This document shows positions 17,935 to 27,280 of a stretch of DNA of 64,000 bases, one piece after another (position 1 is the stretch's first letter; the number at the start of each line of letters is the position of its first letter). The notes under the pieces are model-generated. The model worked only from the letters and a program-made list of their open reading frames with translations. It made no database searches and was not told the DNA's origin. A program made the position numbers and the translations under genes. The DNA lies in contig NZ_DATBBJ010000073.1 of the NCBI RefSeq assembly GCF_036271055.1, positions 248,001-312,000 of the forward strand. Reading direction: 5' to 3'. The stretch is from Scandinavium sp036271055. GTDB taxonomy: Bacteria > Pseudomonadota > Gammaproteobacteria > Enterobacterales > Enterobacteriaceae.

Positions 17935-18555
17935 TTAATCGGGCAAATCGAAAACTTCAAGGTTGTAGCCGCCACGAGCAAAGTTAATAAACTTGTCGGT
18001 TTTCAGAGATGAAATGATATTCAGAATACTGCTGCGTGAAAGTCCGGTGCGTTCCTGAACGTAACTGAGGATATTCACGCGAGCTTTGGTTTCTTCTGGC
18101 AGTTTATCCAGCTCACGGAGGTAGTGGCACACAACAGGGAAGGTACGCTGGTTCACGATTTGCAGATCGCGATAGAGCATAATGTTGGTGTGATAGGCCA
18201 GCACTTCAGCGACATCACGCCACAGGCCATATTGTTCAATCGCAAGCTCGGCATCCCGGTGGTTAATTCTGGAAAGCACGCATTGCGTTTCTGCACGCAT
18301 TTTGTTGCCGCGCAATGGGTAAAACATTTCGGAAAAGCCAAAGAGATGAGGTTCGCTCACGCTGGCGACGAGAATACCATCAGTGATTCGTGAGACGGAA
18401 AGTTCGCCTTCTAAAAAGAGGTATATGTGAGGTTCGCCACCTGCATCCCAGGCTAAGCGTTTTTTGGGCGCAATTTCGATAATTTTGCCCAGTGGCTTGA
18501 GCACGGTTATCAAACGGTCAATCGCGGCTGTGGGTCTTTCTGGGGCTGTGATCAT
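17935..18555 (-). CDS. Crp-like regulator of the YaiV/IprA type
   Basis: 206-residue protein with an N-terminal cyclic-nucleotide-binding-like fold (IYLFLEGELSVSRITDG, then HLFGFSEMFYPLRG) and a C-terminal winged helix including RTGLSRSSILNIISSLKTDK. It resembles E. coli YaiV (IprA) in length, order and the conserved TGLSRSS-type recognition helix. The nucleotide-contacting residues of true Crp are not obvious, so the ligand is unknown. It lies just after the terminator of the two DUF1254 genes on the same strand, has no E. coli counterpart at this locus, and may regulate them; that is inference. Confidence 0.75.
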   Translation of the reverse strand: MITAPERPTAAIDRLITVLKPLGKIIEIAPKKRLAWDAGGEPHIYLFLEGELSVSRITDGILVASVSEPHLFGFSEMFYPLRGNKMRAETQCVLSRINHRDAELAIEQYGLWRDVAEVLAYHTNIMLYRDLQIVNQRTFPVVCHYLRELDKLPEETKARVNILSYVQERTGLSRSSILNIISSLKTDKFINFARGGYNLEVFDLPD

Positions 18556-18599
18556 GAATAACCTGACAAGATAAAAATGTTGAATGTAATTTTAGAAGC

Positions 18600-18630
18600 A
18601 AAAAGCCCTTCATATATGATTATGAAGGGC
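18600..18630 (-). terminator. Terminator of the DUF1254 operon
   Basis: On the minus strand a 10-bp perfect stem (GCCCTTCATA / TATGAAGGGC) is followed by five T residues. It separates the DUF1254 genes from the downstream regulator gene. Confidence 0.85.
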
Positions 18631-18671
18631 CATATTCTAAATAAGCAAAATGCTCTCGGTCATTATTGTGC

Positions 18672-19964
18672 TTATTTTACGACTTCCAGCGTCGGCATTG
18701 GGTACTTGCCTTCGCGGATTTCTTTGTTTGGTCCGTACAGACGCATGATGATATAGGTGTCTTTTTCCGGGATAGGCAGCCAGTTTGGATTGTTGGCGTC
18801 GCCTTTGGCGCTCAGGTCAATGGTGTACATGCCATCCGGGCCCGGCTTCAGCGTGCGGCCACCACGGCTGTGACGGTTGATATCGTTATGTGCCATCAGC
18901 ATGTTATCGGTGCCGTACACAGTGAATGACCAGAACTGGCTGACTTCAGGGGCTTTGAAGTGCATACGGTATTTTTTACCGTTTGAACCATTAATATTTT
19001 GCCCGTCTGAACCTTTCACCGCCTGTAAATAGACGGACTCTTCCGGTGGCAGACCCCATTGTCCGATGACGGTGCCTTCTGCAAACAGCTCACGTTTTTG
19101 ATTCTCGAGCTCTGCGCGGGTACCTAAAAGGCCTTCAGAATTGGTCATTTTAGGTTTCAGCTCATTCAAGTGAGCCATACCCAATTCTTCGCCTTTCTTC
19201 GCAGCGGCAAGTTGTTCTTCAGTGAAATCGGTTTTGCAGGGTGCCAGACCGATTTCTTTATACTGATCCAGCCATTTTTTATCTGCTGCGGCCATATCCC
19301 CTTCACACAGAACGGTATTCACGCGCTGTAACCAGTTGCTTTTCGCCGGATCAGGCCAGGTATGAACAGTGGCTTTTGGACCCGGTTCACCGAGATAGGC
19401 GGAGAGGGTACGCACATTCCAGTCATCCATATAACCCAGTGCGATTTTGGTATCTTCCTGACTGGTCGCCATAATACGACCCATCACTTTCACAATATCT
19501 GAATCGACACGAATAACCTCAGTCACGCTTGCGGGTACTTCACCTTTCCAGGTGCGGGAAGCAAACATGAAATGACCGCCTTTGGTGCCGCGGGTGCGGG
19601 AACCGATCATCGAGGTTGTGTAGTGACCCATATCCATGGTGTGCAGGATCCAATAACGACCTTTATCCATATCAGGTACGCTAATAATCACCGGCTCAGC
19701 ACTCACATCCAACCAACCCTGAAGGTGCAGGGTATCGTTGTTGATGGTCGGGTGATCGGTGTAAGTATCATCAGCTAAATGACGAATGTTCTGAAAACGA
19801 TTCATCGGGGTATTGGTTTTCACCGCTGTTTCATAGAAGAACTTATAAGCTTCATCCATGGAATAACCATAGATATAGGCATCTTCCGCCATTTTATCGT
19901 TGATCTGTGCCAGTGCTGGCAAGGCAACGCTGCATAATGCAGCTGCCAGGAGTAACTTTTTCAT
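18672..19964 (-). CDS. DUF1254/DUF1214 periplasmic protein
   Basis: 430-residue exported protein with a Sec signal peptide (MKKLLLAAALCSVALPALAQ). The N-terminal half is DUF1254-like (EDAYIYGYSMDEAYKFFYET, then HTMDMGHYTTSMIGSRTRG) and the C-terminal half DUF1214-like (SQFWSFTVYGTDNMLMAHND, then PNWLPIPEKDTYIIMRLYGP). The biochemical function of this family is not established to my knowledge. It is 25 bases downstream of a broken paralogue on the same strand, so they form an operon ending at the 18600 terminator. Not present between feaB and tynA in E. coli. Confidence 0.85.
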   Translation of the reverse strand: MKKLLLAAALCSVALPALAQINDKMAEDAYIYGYSMDEAYKFFYETAVKTNTPMNRFQNIRHLADDTYTDHPTINNDTLHLQGWLDVSAEPVIISVPDMDKGRYWILHTMDMGHYTTSMIGSRTRGTKGGHFMFASRTWKGEVPASVTEVIRVDSDIVKVMGRIMATSQEDTKIALGYMDDWNVRTLSAYLGEPGPKATVHTWPDPAKSNWLQRVNTVLCEGDMAAADKKWLDQYKEIGLAPCKTDFTEEQLAAAKKGEELGMAHLNELKPKMTNSEGLLGTRAELENQKRELFAEGTVIGQWGLPPEESVYLQAVKGSDGQNINGSNGKKYRMHFKAPEVSQFWSFTVYGTDNMLMAHNDINRHSRGGRTLKPGPDGMYTIDLSAKGDANNPNWLPIPEKDTYIIMRLYGPNKEIREGKYPMPTLEVVK

Positions 19965-19989
19965 AAATGCTCCGGGTTAAAATTAAAGA

Positions 19990-21316
19990 TCAGGCTCGCT
20001 CAAAATCGGCGAGTTTGAACGTTTTGTTGTTAAGTTCGTCCGTGGGGCCGTAAAAGCGCATAGCTGGTAACGGGCGTTTGCCATTGGTCGGGATCCAGTT
20101 ATTTTCCAGCCCTTCCGGAGCCGTTGGTCCGACGTACAGCGTGACGCTGCCATCCTGGTTTTTCTTCATCTTGTCGAGATCATATGAGGAGAGCGTGGTG
20201 CGGTTGCTTTCACTGTAGATAAACGACATGGTATCGCGGTTATAGACGGTTAGCGCCCAGAACTGCTTGACCGGCATCTTCGCCGGTACGGTGATTTTGT
20301 AGCGCTGACCTGCTTCCAGCGGCTTACCGTCTTTATCTGCCAGACTCATCATGTATTGTGTAGCTGGCGTAGCGCTGAGCTCTTTTGGCATATAGGTACA
20401 CCAGAAGTACTCTGCCGCGCGGTTAATGAGGTCAATGCGATCTTCATAGATAAAGGTGAATTTCTTGTTGTCATCCGCCTGTAGCAAAGATGCGTAGTGG
20501 CGGTCTGGCCAGTACAGTTTCTCTTTCGGGAAATTGTCATACCAGTACTGCATGTAATACCAGGCATCCAGCGCGCCCTGACGCATCGCTTTCTTTGTTT
20601 TATCATCGGGATTGAACGGCTGACCATGCACAATCCCCAACGAAGCCAGCATGCCCATCATCACTTTATCCTGCAGCAGGTACTGAGCGGAACGCGAAGG
20701 CAATGCGGAAGTTGGGTGAAGCCACATGCAGGTAGCCTTCTGGAATTTCTTCACTGTAACCCAGGGGGGTAAGCAAAAACTTGCCGCCTTTGCCTTTATC
20801 AAGACCCGCAGGACCAACATCTGCAATAGTGAACTGCCAGGCGTCAACAATTTGTCCATACAGACTGCCGTCCGTGCCTGCAGCCGGAACTTCCAGCACA
20901 ACCGGGCCTTTTTGCAGGTCGGTAAACGCCGAAATATAAGGCGTGGTGCTATTGGCGGTTATCGCTTCAAGATGCGGTGTGGCAGGCCTGGAATAGGCGA
21001 TAATATCGTTATCTTTCATGCCCAAATGAGTAAACGCAGCGCGACGGAAACTGTAAATGGCGACCGCAGGCATATTCCACAGCAAGGCTTCAAACGCGCG
21101 CTGGTATTTGATTTGGTAATCGAAATCATCAACCGAGCAGGTTGCGCCGACAGGAGGCAGCCCGCCTTCGGTTTCGCCTTTTCCACCTGCGCCATACGGC
21201 AGCGGTTTTTTCGGCGAAAAGGCCTGCGCAAAGGCAGGGGACGAGGTGTTCAGCACCGCAAGACCTAAGGCGGATCCCAGTGCCAACTTATAAAACTCTC
21301 TACGTGTTATCGACAA
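19990..21316 (-). pseudogene. DUF1254/DUF1214 protein with Tat signal, broken by frame change
   Basis: Two overlapping reading frames make one family member. The first (21316 to 20666) has a twin-arginine signal (TRREFYKLALGSALGLAVL) and the DUF1254 part as far as SPNFRIAFAFRSV, then stops at PAAG. The second frame continues with QDKVMMGMLASLGI through DUF1214 (PVKQFWALTVYNRDTMSF, NWIPTNGKRPLPAMRFYGP) to 19990. The junction is near 20680. Joined, the product would be about 445 residues, and a linker usually seen between the two parts seems missing, so an out-of-frame deletion is likelier than a single-base error. Both flanks are otherwise well conserved, suggesting a recent event. Confidence 0.8.
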
Positions 21317-21527
21317 ATTTTTGTCCTCGTCGTACCAAAATGCAGGATTTCTATCTCAATGAATTGTAGGCGGAATTTGAGATTTTACACCCTGGGGAAG
21401 GACAAAATATTTCTATACCTGGCAGGGATAATCAAGGTGCTGAATATTTATTAATGAACTTTGCGGTTTACTTGTTGAGGATAAAAACAGGAACAATAAA
21501 GAGAATGAGGCGGGATATTAGACGGTG

Positions 21528-21548
21528 AAAAAAGGGGCTTGCGCCCCT
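21528..21548 (-). terminator. Terminator of tynA
   Basis: On the minus strand AGGGGC-GCAA-GCCCCT is followed by a run of T residues, eight bases after the tynA stop. Confidence 0.88.
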
Positions 21549-21555
21549 GGGGGTA

Positions 21556-23823
21556 TTACTTTTTCTGTTCGCCTAGTGTCGGCGTTTCATTGAAGAAGTT
21601 CCACGGTTTCAGCAAGGCGTGAACCCATTCAGTTGGCATAATCGGCCACTCTTCCGCGCGCGCCACGTGGGTAGTGCCAGTGGTTATCCACACAACATCA
21701 TCATGATTGTCCAGTGACTCGTTATCTTTGGTGTACTGGCCCAATCCAGTATCGTGCGTAGAACGGTTCGGGTATTTGCCTTCCGGATAACGCTCATCTG
21801 CCTTATAGCGAGTCACCCAAATTTGTTTATCCATAAAGCTCAGGCGATGGTAAATCCACTCGTCGGGTGCAAATTTCGCCCCGGTTGCGACAGGATGGGT
21901 GCCGCCTGCGTAAGGGATAATCTGATACGAAACCGGGTTACCCATGCGGTTCTCTTTGCTGGTGTTGCTCAGTAGGCGAATAGTACCTGGATCAAACTTC
22001 TCAGCGGCTTGCTGCTCGGTGTCAATGCTGTGCTGATCGATCTGCATCGTACTGGTGCGCGGGCCGCCTGCCGTGTTCGGCTTCACATCCGGATCCATCG
22101 CCACCAGGCTGTTGTTTTCGCCATCAACATCTAAATCCAGACGGAAGTTATAGATGTGCTGGTGGGTCGTGCCGACGATGTTATGGTCAATCAGCGTGCC
22201 GTATTTGGTATCATCTTTGGCGGTCGGATCATGCATGGTTTTGGCCTGCACGCCTTTCACCGCTTCAATGCCTGTCGCGCCAGCATCAATGCCGATAGTG
22301 CCGTTCTCGTGGAACACCCAGTCAAAGATATAGTCGTAGTTGCCCACGGTGCTTATCCAGCGCACCACCAGTTCACGGCGCTCTGTGCTGACGTTGGGCT
22401 GACCCATTTCCTGATGCTTATATTCCGGGCCGGCATAGCGTTCAAACACGGCGATAGCGTGAGGAATATCCATTGGCGCGCCAGTGTAATCGGCAATGGT
22501 TTCGTCCAGCAGCACGGCGTTGGACGGTGCGTCTTTGCCACGGGCGATGGAAGAGGTCAGGGTGCCCATGCCGTAGTCGCCGGAATCAAGATAAGCTTTG
22601 AAGTACCAGCCGACATCCGGGTCGCCGTAAGGGACGATCATTCCGCCGAGCGAGCCTTCGTACATGATTTTGCGTTTTGTGCCGTTGTCGTTATAGGTCA
22701 CGGTCGACAGAATCGGCCCGACGCGGGAATCCAGACGCAGATGGAAATCCCAGTTCTGCCAGTGGATCATGTCCCCGGTAATGGTGTAGTTCTTGCCTTC
22801 CGGTTCAATGATATCCAGCGGTTTCATCTGTTTTGCCACGCGATCGCGCCCGTCATAAGGACGTGGTGTCATTGGCACAGGGATCACCGGACCTTCTTCA
22901 ATCTTGATGATTTTCTTCTGTTCGAGATCGACCACCGCCACCAGATTTTCAATCGGGTGCGCCCAATAGTTACCGTCGCCGGTATCAAGATAGCTCACCA
23001 CTTTCAGCAGGCGGTCTTCCTGTTTCAGGCCGTCTTTACCATCAAAATAGCCCACGGTTAGTGGGGTAGTGATTACTTTGGTGGTATCGGTAATGCCGTG
23101 TTTTTTCAGCACTTCCGCAAATTCTTTACTGGCGTTAATCACGTTTTGCACGGTGGAGAAATCATCGAGCAACACCATGCCGTGCGCATCTTTGATGGGC
23201 TGCCAGTTCAATACTTTTTTGTTCTTTAAATCGACCTGACTTTCGATCACGTGTTTGCCGTCGAGCATCGTTACGTTCGCCAGACGGTCGTCATCCACAG
23301 CCGTGCCGCTCATGACGAAATTCCACACTTTGGCTTTATCCGGCTCGGCTAAAGCAATCTGCGTGAAACGGGTATTGGGCTTGAAATCAGGGGAAGCTTT
23401 TACTATCTCAACCGCTTCTTTGATTTCCGAGGCGGTCAGCGCGTTCAGCGGATGTGGGCGTTTTTCGACCTGGAAAGTCTGGTCTAATCCGGACTGAAAC
23501 ACGTCATTAATGAACGTATCCGAAATCCAGGCTTTCTTATTTTTCATCACCACCGGCACCTGCAGCGTCAAGGTTTTACCGTTGACGATGGCGGTTTTTG
23601 CACCCGGTTTAACCTTCACAAAGGCACCGTCTTTGGCGATGGTGAACATCTGGGCGTAATCGTCCCACTGCACGTCAGCCCCGAAATCCTGCAACGTTTT
23701 GTCCATCGGGACCATATGAGCTTCGCCGCCGTGGGCGAAAACCGGTGTTTGCCAACTGCACATCAGCGCGACTGCCAGGGCCAGCGCCGTTTTACGGGCG
23801 GAAAATGGAGTACAGCTTGCCAT
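21556..23823 (-). CDS. tynA: Periplasmic copper amine oxidase (tyramine/phenylethylamine oxidase)
   Basis: Oxidises phenylethylamine and tyramine to aldehyde, ammonia and hydrogen peroxide in the periplasm; 755 residues (E. coli 757). The signal peptide ends near VFA-HGGEAH. The topaquinone precursor tyrosine is Y496 in TVGNYDYIFDW, the equivalent of mature E. coli Y466. The HxH copper ligands lie in TTHQHIYNFRLD. The E. coli-type N-terminal stalk domain is present. The phenylacetaldehyde product is handled by FeaB. FeaR-like sites lie about 100 bases upstream. Confidence 0.97.
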   Translation of the reverse strand: MASCTPFSARKTALALAVALMCSWQTPVFAHGGEAHMVPMDKTLQDFGADVQWDDYAQMFTIAKDGAFVKVKPGAKTAIVNGKTLTLQVPVVMKNKKAWISDTFINDVFQSGLDQTFQVEKRPHPLNALTASEIKEAVEIVKASPDFKPNTRFTQIALAEPDKAKVWNFVMSGTAVDDDRLANVTMLDGKHVIESQVDLKNKKVLNWQPIKDAHGMVLLDDFSTVQNVINASKEFAEVLKKHGITDTTKVITTPLTVGYFDGKDGLKQEDRLLKVVSYLDTGDGNYWAHPIENLVAVVDLEQKKIIKIEEGPVIPVPMTPRPYDGRDRVAKQMKPLDIIEPEGKNYTITGDMIHWQNWDFHLRLDSRVGPILSTVTYNDNGTKRKIMYEGSLGGMIVPYGDPDVGWYFKAYLDSGDYGMGTLTSSIARGKDAPSNAVLLDETIADYTGAPMDIPHAIAVFERYAGPEYKHQEMGQPNVSTERRELVVRWISTVGNYDYIFDWVFHENGTIGIDAGATGIEAVKGVQAKTMHDPTAKDDTKYGTLIDHNIVGTTHQHIYNFRLDLDVDGENNSLVAMDPDVKPNTAGGPRTSTMQIDQHSIDTEQQAAEKFDPGTIRLLSNTSKENRMGNPVSYQIIPYAGGTHPVATGAKFAPDEWIYHRLSFMDKQIWVTRYKADERYPEGKYPNRSTHDTGLGQYTKDNESLDNHDDVVWITTGTTHVARAEEWPIMPTEWVHALLKPWNFFNETPTLGEQKK

Positions 23824-23915
23824 TGTTAACCTCGTCTAAATTTGTTGTGTTGTATTTTTAGGTGTTGTGTTTTTTTGCGACAGCTTCACCCTAACAGCGA
23901 GCAGACGCACGGTGT

Positions 23916-23952
23916 TTGTCTGCACCTGCCAGGTGTTTTGTCAGATTTGCCA
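23916..23952 (-). promoter_or_regulatory. Two tandem FeaR-like sites upstream of tynA
   Basis: Read on the minus strand, TGGCA-N8-AAA is complete at 23952-23937 and a second unit, TGGCA-N8-CAA, lies at 23931-23916 with one mismatch. The 21-base repeat distance equals that at feaB. Confidence 0.65.
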
Positions 23953-24010
23953 GGTTGAGGTTTTTGCGATGGCTGGCCGGGCGGATACATTGCCGCCCGG
24001 CAATGGGAAC

Positions 24011-26050
24011 TTAAAAATCCCCTTGCTGGCGGGCTACCAGCGTCAGAATCGAATACAACGCCACCGGTTGTTGATGTTGGTTGAACACTTCCACCGCCCA
24101 TTCAACAACACCCGTCGCTTTGTCTTCGGCGGTTTTTTGACGCTTGATGGTTTTGCGTTTCACCGTCAGGCGCACCTGGAGTGTATCGCCCGGTTTGACC
24201 GACTCAATAAACCTCAGATTTTCCATCCCGTAGTTGGCAATCACCGGGCCAACGCCCGCATCAACAAACAGGCCCGCAGCAGCAGAAATCACAAAGTAGC
24301 CATGCACTACGCGTTCGCCGAACATCGATTCTGCTGCGCCGATTTTGTCCATGTGCGCGTAGAAATGGTCGCCGCTCAGGCAGGCAAAATTGACAATATC
24401 CGCTTCGGTCATGGTGCGGCGAGCGGTCAGCAGGCTGTCGCCGGGCTGCAACTCTTCGAAGTATTTACGGAATGGATGCACGCGGTCCTCGCGAACCTGC
24501 GCGCCGCGAACCCACTGCTTGCTGACGCTTGCCAGCATGGTCGGACTGCCCTGAACAGCGGTGCGTTGCAGGTAATGTTTCACCGCGCGTAAGCCGCCAA
24601 GCTCTTCGCCACCGCCTGCGCGACCTGGACCGCCGTGCAGCAACTGCGGCAGCGGGGAACCATGTCCAGTGGATTCTTTCGACGATTCTTCGTTGAGGAT
24701 CTGAATACGTCCATGCGCGCGCGCCGCACCGAGAATGAACTCGCGGGCGATATCGCCATCGGCGGTGACCAGCGTACCCGCCAGACTGCCTTGGCCCGCG
24801 CGCGCAAGCGCCAGACTGTGCTCGCGATCCTGATAAGGCATCAATGTTGCCACCGGGCCGAACGCTTCAATGGCATGAACGGCGGGGCTCTCGTCTGGTT
24901 GCGGGCAGAACAGCAGCGTCGGTGGGAAGAACGCGCCAGCCGCCTGCATATCAGCCTTACCGCCGAGGCGAATTTCGCAGCCTGCGGCGACTAACGCATC
25001 AACTTTTTCCTGCACGTCGGCGCGCTGATCGGCGCTCACAAGTGCGCCCATCTTCACGCCTTCAACCGCAGGATCGCCCATTTTGACGCCCTGTAAACGG
25101 GCAATCAGCACTTCGCTGACAGCCTGAATCTGCGTCTGCGGAACGATAATGCGGCGAATAGCGGTACATTTTTGTCCCGCTTTGGTGGTCATTTCACGCA
25201 CCACTTCGCGGATAAAGAGCGCAAATTCAGGTTGTTCCGGGGTGATGTCTTCGCCCAACACGCAGCAGTTCAGCGAATCGGCTTCCATGGTGAACGGAAT
25301 TGAATTTTTGACGATATTCGGATGAACGCGCAGCATTTGCCCGGTTTGCGCCGAGCCAGTGAAGGTGACGACATCCTGATAATCGAGCTGGTCGAGTAGA
25401 TCGCCTGCACTGCCGCAAATCAGGCTGATTGCGCCGTCCGGCACCAGGCCGCTGTCAACAATCGCTTTCACCACCGCCTGCGTGACCTGCGCGCTCGCCG
25501 TTCCGGGTTTGATAATGGCGGGCATCCCAGCAAGCCAGGTGGGAGCCAATTTTTCCAGCATGCCCCAGCACGGGAAGTTAAAGGCATTGATGTGCACGGC
25601 CACGCCAGATTTCGTTGTCAGCACGTGGCGCGCGGCGAAGCCGCCATTTTTGGACAGCGGGATCAGCTCATCTTCCGGCCACAAAACGTCGTCCGGCAAC
25701 TCGCGTGCGCCGAGGCCTGCGTAAGTAAACAGCGTGCCAATGCCGCCTTCAATGTCTACCCAACTGTCAGCGCGCGTCGCGCCGGTTTCAGCAGAAAGGG
25801 CATAAAATGTATCTTTCTGTTCCAGTAAATGCTTTGCCACTGCTTTCAGCATCGCCGCGCGTTCGACAAAGGTCATTTTACTGAGTGCAGCGCCACCTTT
25901 TTCAATGGCGTAGCGGCGCGCTTGCGCCATATCCAGCCCTTCGCTGGTCACTTCCCAAAGCGCTTCACCTGTAATCGCATGCTGAATTGCGCGCGCGCGG
26001 CCCCGGCCAAATTGCCAGCTGCCGGATAAGAAACTGGTTAACTGTTGCAT
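24011..26050 (-). CDS. paaZ: Oxepin-CoA hydrolase / aldehyde dehydrogenase PaaZ
   Basis: Bifunctional ring-opening enzyme of phenylacetate catabolism, 679 residues. The C-terminal MaoC-like hydratase domain (VNFACLSGDHFYAHMD) hydrolyses oxepin-CoA, and the N-terminal ALDH domain oxidises the semialdehyde with NADP. ALDH motifs include TMEADSLNCC (glutamate near 256) and TKAGQKCTAIRR (cysteine near 295). I start at MQQLTSFLSG (26050) as in E. coli, not at the in-frame ATG 12 codons upstream. It is divergent from paaA and shares the PaaX-controlled region. Confidence 0.96.
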   Translation of the reverse strand: MQQLTSFLSGSWQFGRGRARAIQHAITGEALWEVTSEGLDMAQARRYAIEKGGAALSKMTFVERAAMLKAVAKHLLEQKDTFYALSAETGATRADSWVDIEGGIGTLFTYAGLGARELPDDVLWPEDELIPLSKNGGFAARHVLTTKSGVAVHINAFNFPCWGMLEKLAPTWLAGMPAIIKPGTASAQVTQAVVKAIVDSGLVPDGAISLICGSAGDLLDQLDYQDVVTFTGSAQTGQMLRVHPNIVKNSIPFTMEADSLNCCVLGEDITPEQPEFALFIREVVREMTTKAGQKCTAIRRIIVPQTQIQAVSEVLIARLQGVKMGDPAVEGVKMGALVSADQRADVQEKVDALVAAGCEIRLGGKADMQAAGAFFPPTLLFCPQPDESPAVHAIEAFGPVATLMPYQDREHSLALARAGQGSLAGTLVTADGDIAREFILGAARAHGRIQILNEESSKESTGHGSPLPQLLHGGPGRAGGGEELGGLRAVKHYLQRTAVQGSPTMLASVSKQWVRGAQVREDRVHPFRKYFEELQPGDSLLTARRTMTEADIVNFACLSGDHFYAHMDKIGAAESMFGERVVHGYFVISAAAGLFVDAGVGPVIANYGMENLRFIESVKPGDTLQVRLTVKRKTIKRQKTAEDKATGVVEWAVEVFNQHQQPVALYSILTLVARQQGDF

Positions 26051-26094
26051 TGTACCTCTCCGTAAAATGTTACGTCGTTTCGCCACATATAGTT

Positions 26095-26107
26095 TGATTA
26101 TGAATCA
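26095..26107. promoter_or_regulatory. PaaX-like operator near paaZ
   Basis: TGATTATGAATCA is a palindrome matching the core of the reported PaaX recognition motif (TATGATTC on the minus strand), 45 bases before the paaZ start. Confidence 0.65.
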
Positions 26108-26209
26108 TAAAAAGCAATGCTGAATTTAATAATTTATTAACAATGGGATCGCTATCTAAATGCGGTTATTAGTTAACTAACTGTTTCTATATGGTTTAAT
26201 GATTTACTC

Positions 26210-26225
26210 TGCGAGGGCGATCACA
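26210..26225 (+). promoter_or_regulatory. CRP-binding site of the paaA promoter
   Basis: TGCGA-N6-TCACA differs from TGTGA-N6-TCACA at one base. It is centred about 60 bases before a start expected near 26276, with TATGTA (26263-26268) as a possible -10. This agrees with CRP activation of the E. coli paa promoter. Confidence 0.6.
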
Positions 26226-26285
26226 GAATACACAAAGCTTTCTTGGGGTTTTAGTTAACCATTATGTAACTTCTCATAAACAATA

Positions 26286-26314
26286 TGATTCACAAAATAG
26301 AATTGAGTGAATCA
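26286..26314. promoter_or_regulatory. PaaX operator in the paaA leader
   Basis: TGATTCAC and GTGAATCA form a perfect inverted repeat with 13 bases between, 25 bases before the paaA start. The left arm AATATGATTC fits the first ten positions of the E. coli PaaX motif. A further GAATCAT half-site follows at 26320-26326. Confidence 0.75.
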
Positions 26315-26338
26315 AATGAGAATCATAAAGGTGACAAT

Positions 26339-27268
26339 GTGACTGAAGAACAACGCTTTGAAGCACGCATCGCCGAAGAGACGGCCATCGAGCCGCAGGA
26401 CTGGATGCCAGAGGCCTACCGCAAAACCTTGATCCGCCAGATTGGTCAGCACGCGCATTCTGAAATCGTCGGCATGCTGCCGGAAGGCAACTGGATCGCA
26501 CGTGCACCGACGCTGCGCCGCAAGGCGATTCTGTTGGCGAAAGTGCAGGACGAAGCCGGGCACGGTCTTTATCTCTACAGCGCAGCTGAAACCCTTGGCT
26601 GCGCTCGCGAAGACATCTACCAGAAGATGCTCGATGGTCGGATGAAATATTCCTCCATCTTCAACTACCCAACGCTGAACTGGGCTGACATTGGCGTGAT
26701 CGGCTGGCTGGTCGATGGCGCGGCTATTGTCAACCAGGTGGCGCTGTGCCGTACCTCTTATGGCCCGTACGCCCGTGCGATGGTGAAAATCTGTAAGGAA
26801 GAGAGTTTCCATCAGCGTCAAGGGTTTGAAGCCTGCATGGCGCTGGCGAACGGAAGCGAAGAACAGCGCGCGATGTTGCAGGACTCGATCAACCGCTTCT
26901 GGTGGCCGGCGCTGATGATGTTCGGGCCAAACGACGACAGCTCGCCAAACAGCGCACAAAGCCTGGCGTGGAAAATCAAACGTTTTGGCAACGACGAGCT
27001 GCGTCAGCGCTTCGTCGATAACACCGTTCCGCAGGTAGAAATGCTTGGCATGACGGTGCCTGACGCGGATCTCACACGCGATGAAACCACCGGGCAGTAC
27101 CGTTTCGGTGAAATCGACTGGAATGAATTTAACGAAGTGATAAATGGGCGTGGCGTCTGCAACCACGAACGTCTGGCCGCCAAGCGTAAAGCCTGGGAAG
27201 AGGGCGCCTGGGTGCGGGAAGCCGCGCTGGCGCATGCCGAAAAACAGCAGGCCCGCAAAGTCGCCTAA
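26339..27268 (+). CDS. paaA: Phenylacetyl-CoA epoxidase subunit A (catalytic)
   Basis: Catalytic di-iron subunit of the 1,2-phenylacetyl-CoA epoxidase, 309 residues, same as E. coli. Carboxylate and histidine ligands of the ferritin-like fold are visible in KVQDEAGHGLYLY and KEESFHQRQGFE. I start at the GTG at 26339 (VTEEQRFE), with AAGGTG upstream; ATG codons nearer the promoter would place the operator inside the gene. First gene of the paaABCDEFGHIJK operon. Confidence 0.96.
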   Translation: MTEEQRFEARIAEETAIEPQDWMPEAYRKTLIRQIGQHAHSEIVGMLPEGNWIARAPTLRRKAILLAKVQDEAGHGLYLYSAAETLGCAREDIYQKMLDGRMKYSSIFNYPTLNWADIGVIGWLVDGAAIVNQVALCRTSYGPYARAMVKICKEESFHQRQGFEACMALANGSEEQRAMLQDSINRFWWPALMMFGPNDDSSPNSAQSLAWKIKRFGNDELRQRFVDNTVPQVEMLGMTVPDADLTRDETTGQYRFGEIDWNEFNEVINGRGVCNHERLAAKRKAWEEGAWVREAALAHAEKQQARKVA

Positions 27269-27280
27269 AGGAGAACAACA

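Noticed and set aside
22156..23061. Long plus-strand ORF opposite tynA
   Set aside because: It is the antisense of a highly conserved enzyme gene, with no ribosome binding site and no recognisable protein features.
26312..27235. Long minus-strand ORF opposite paaA
   Set aside because: It mirrors the codon structure of paaA and shows no family motif.
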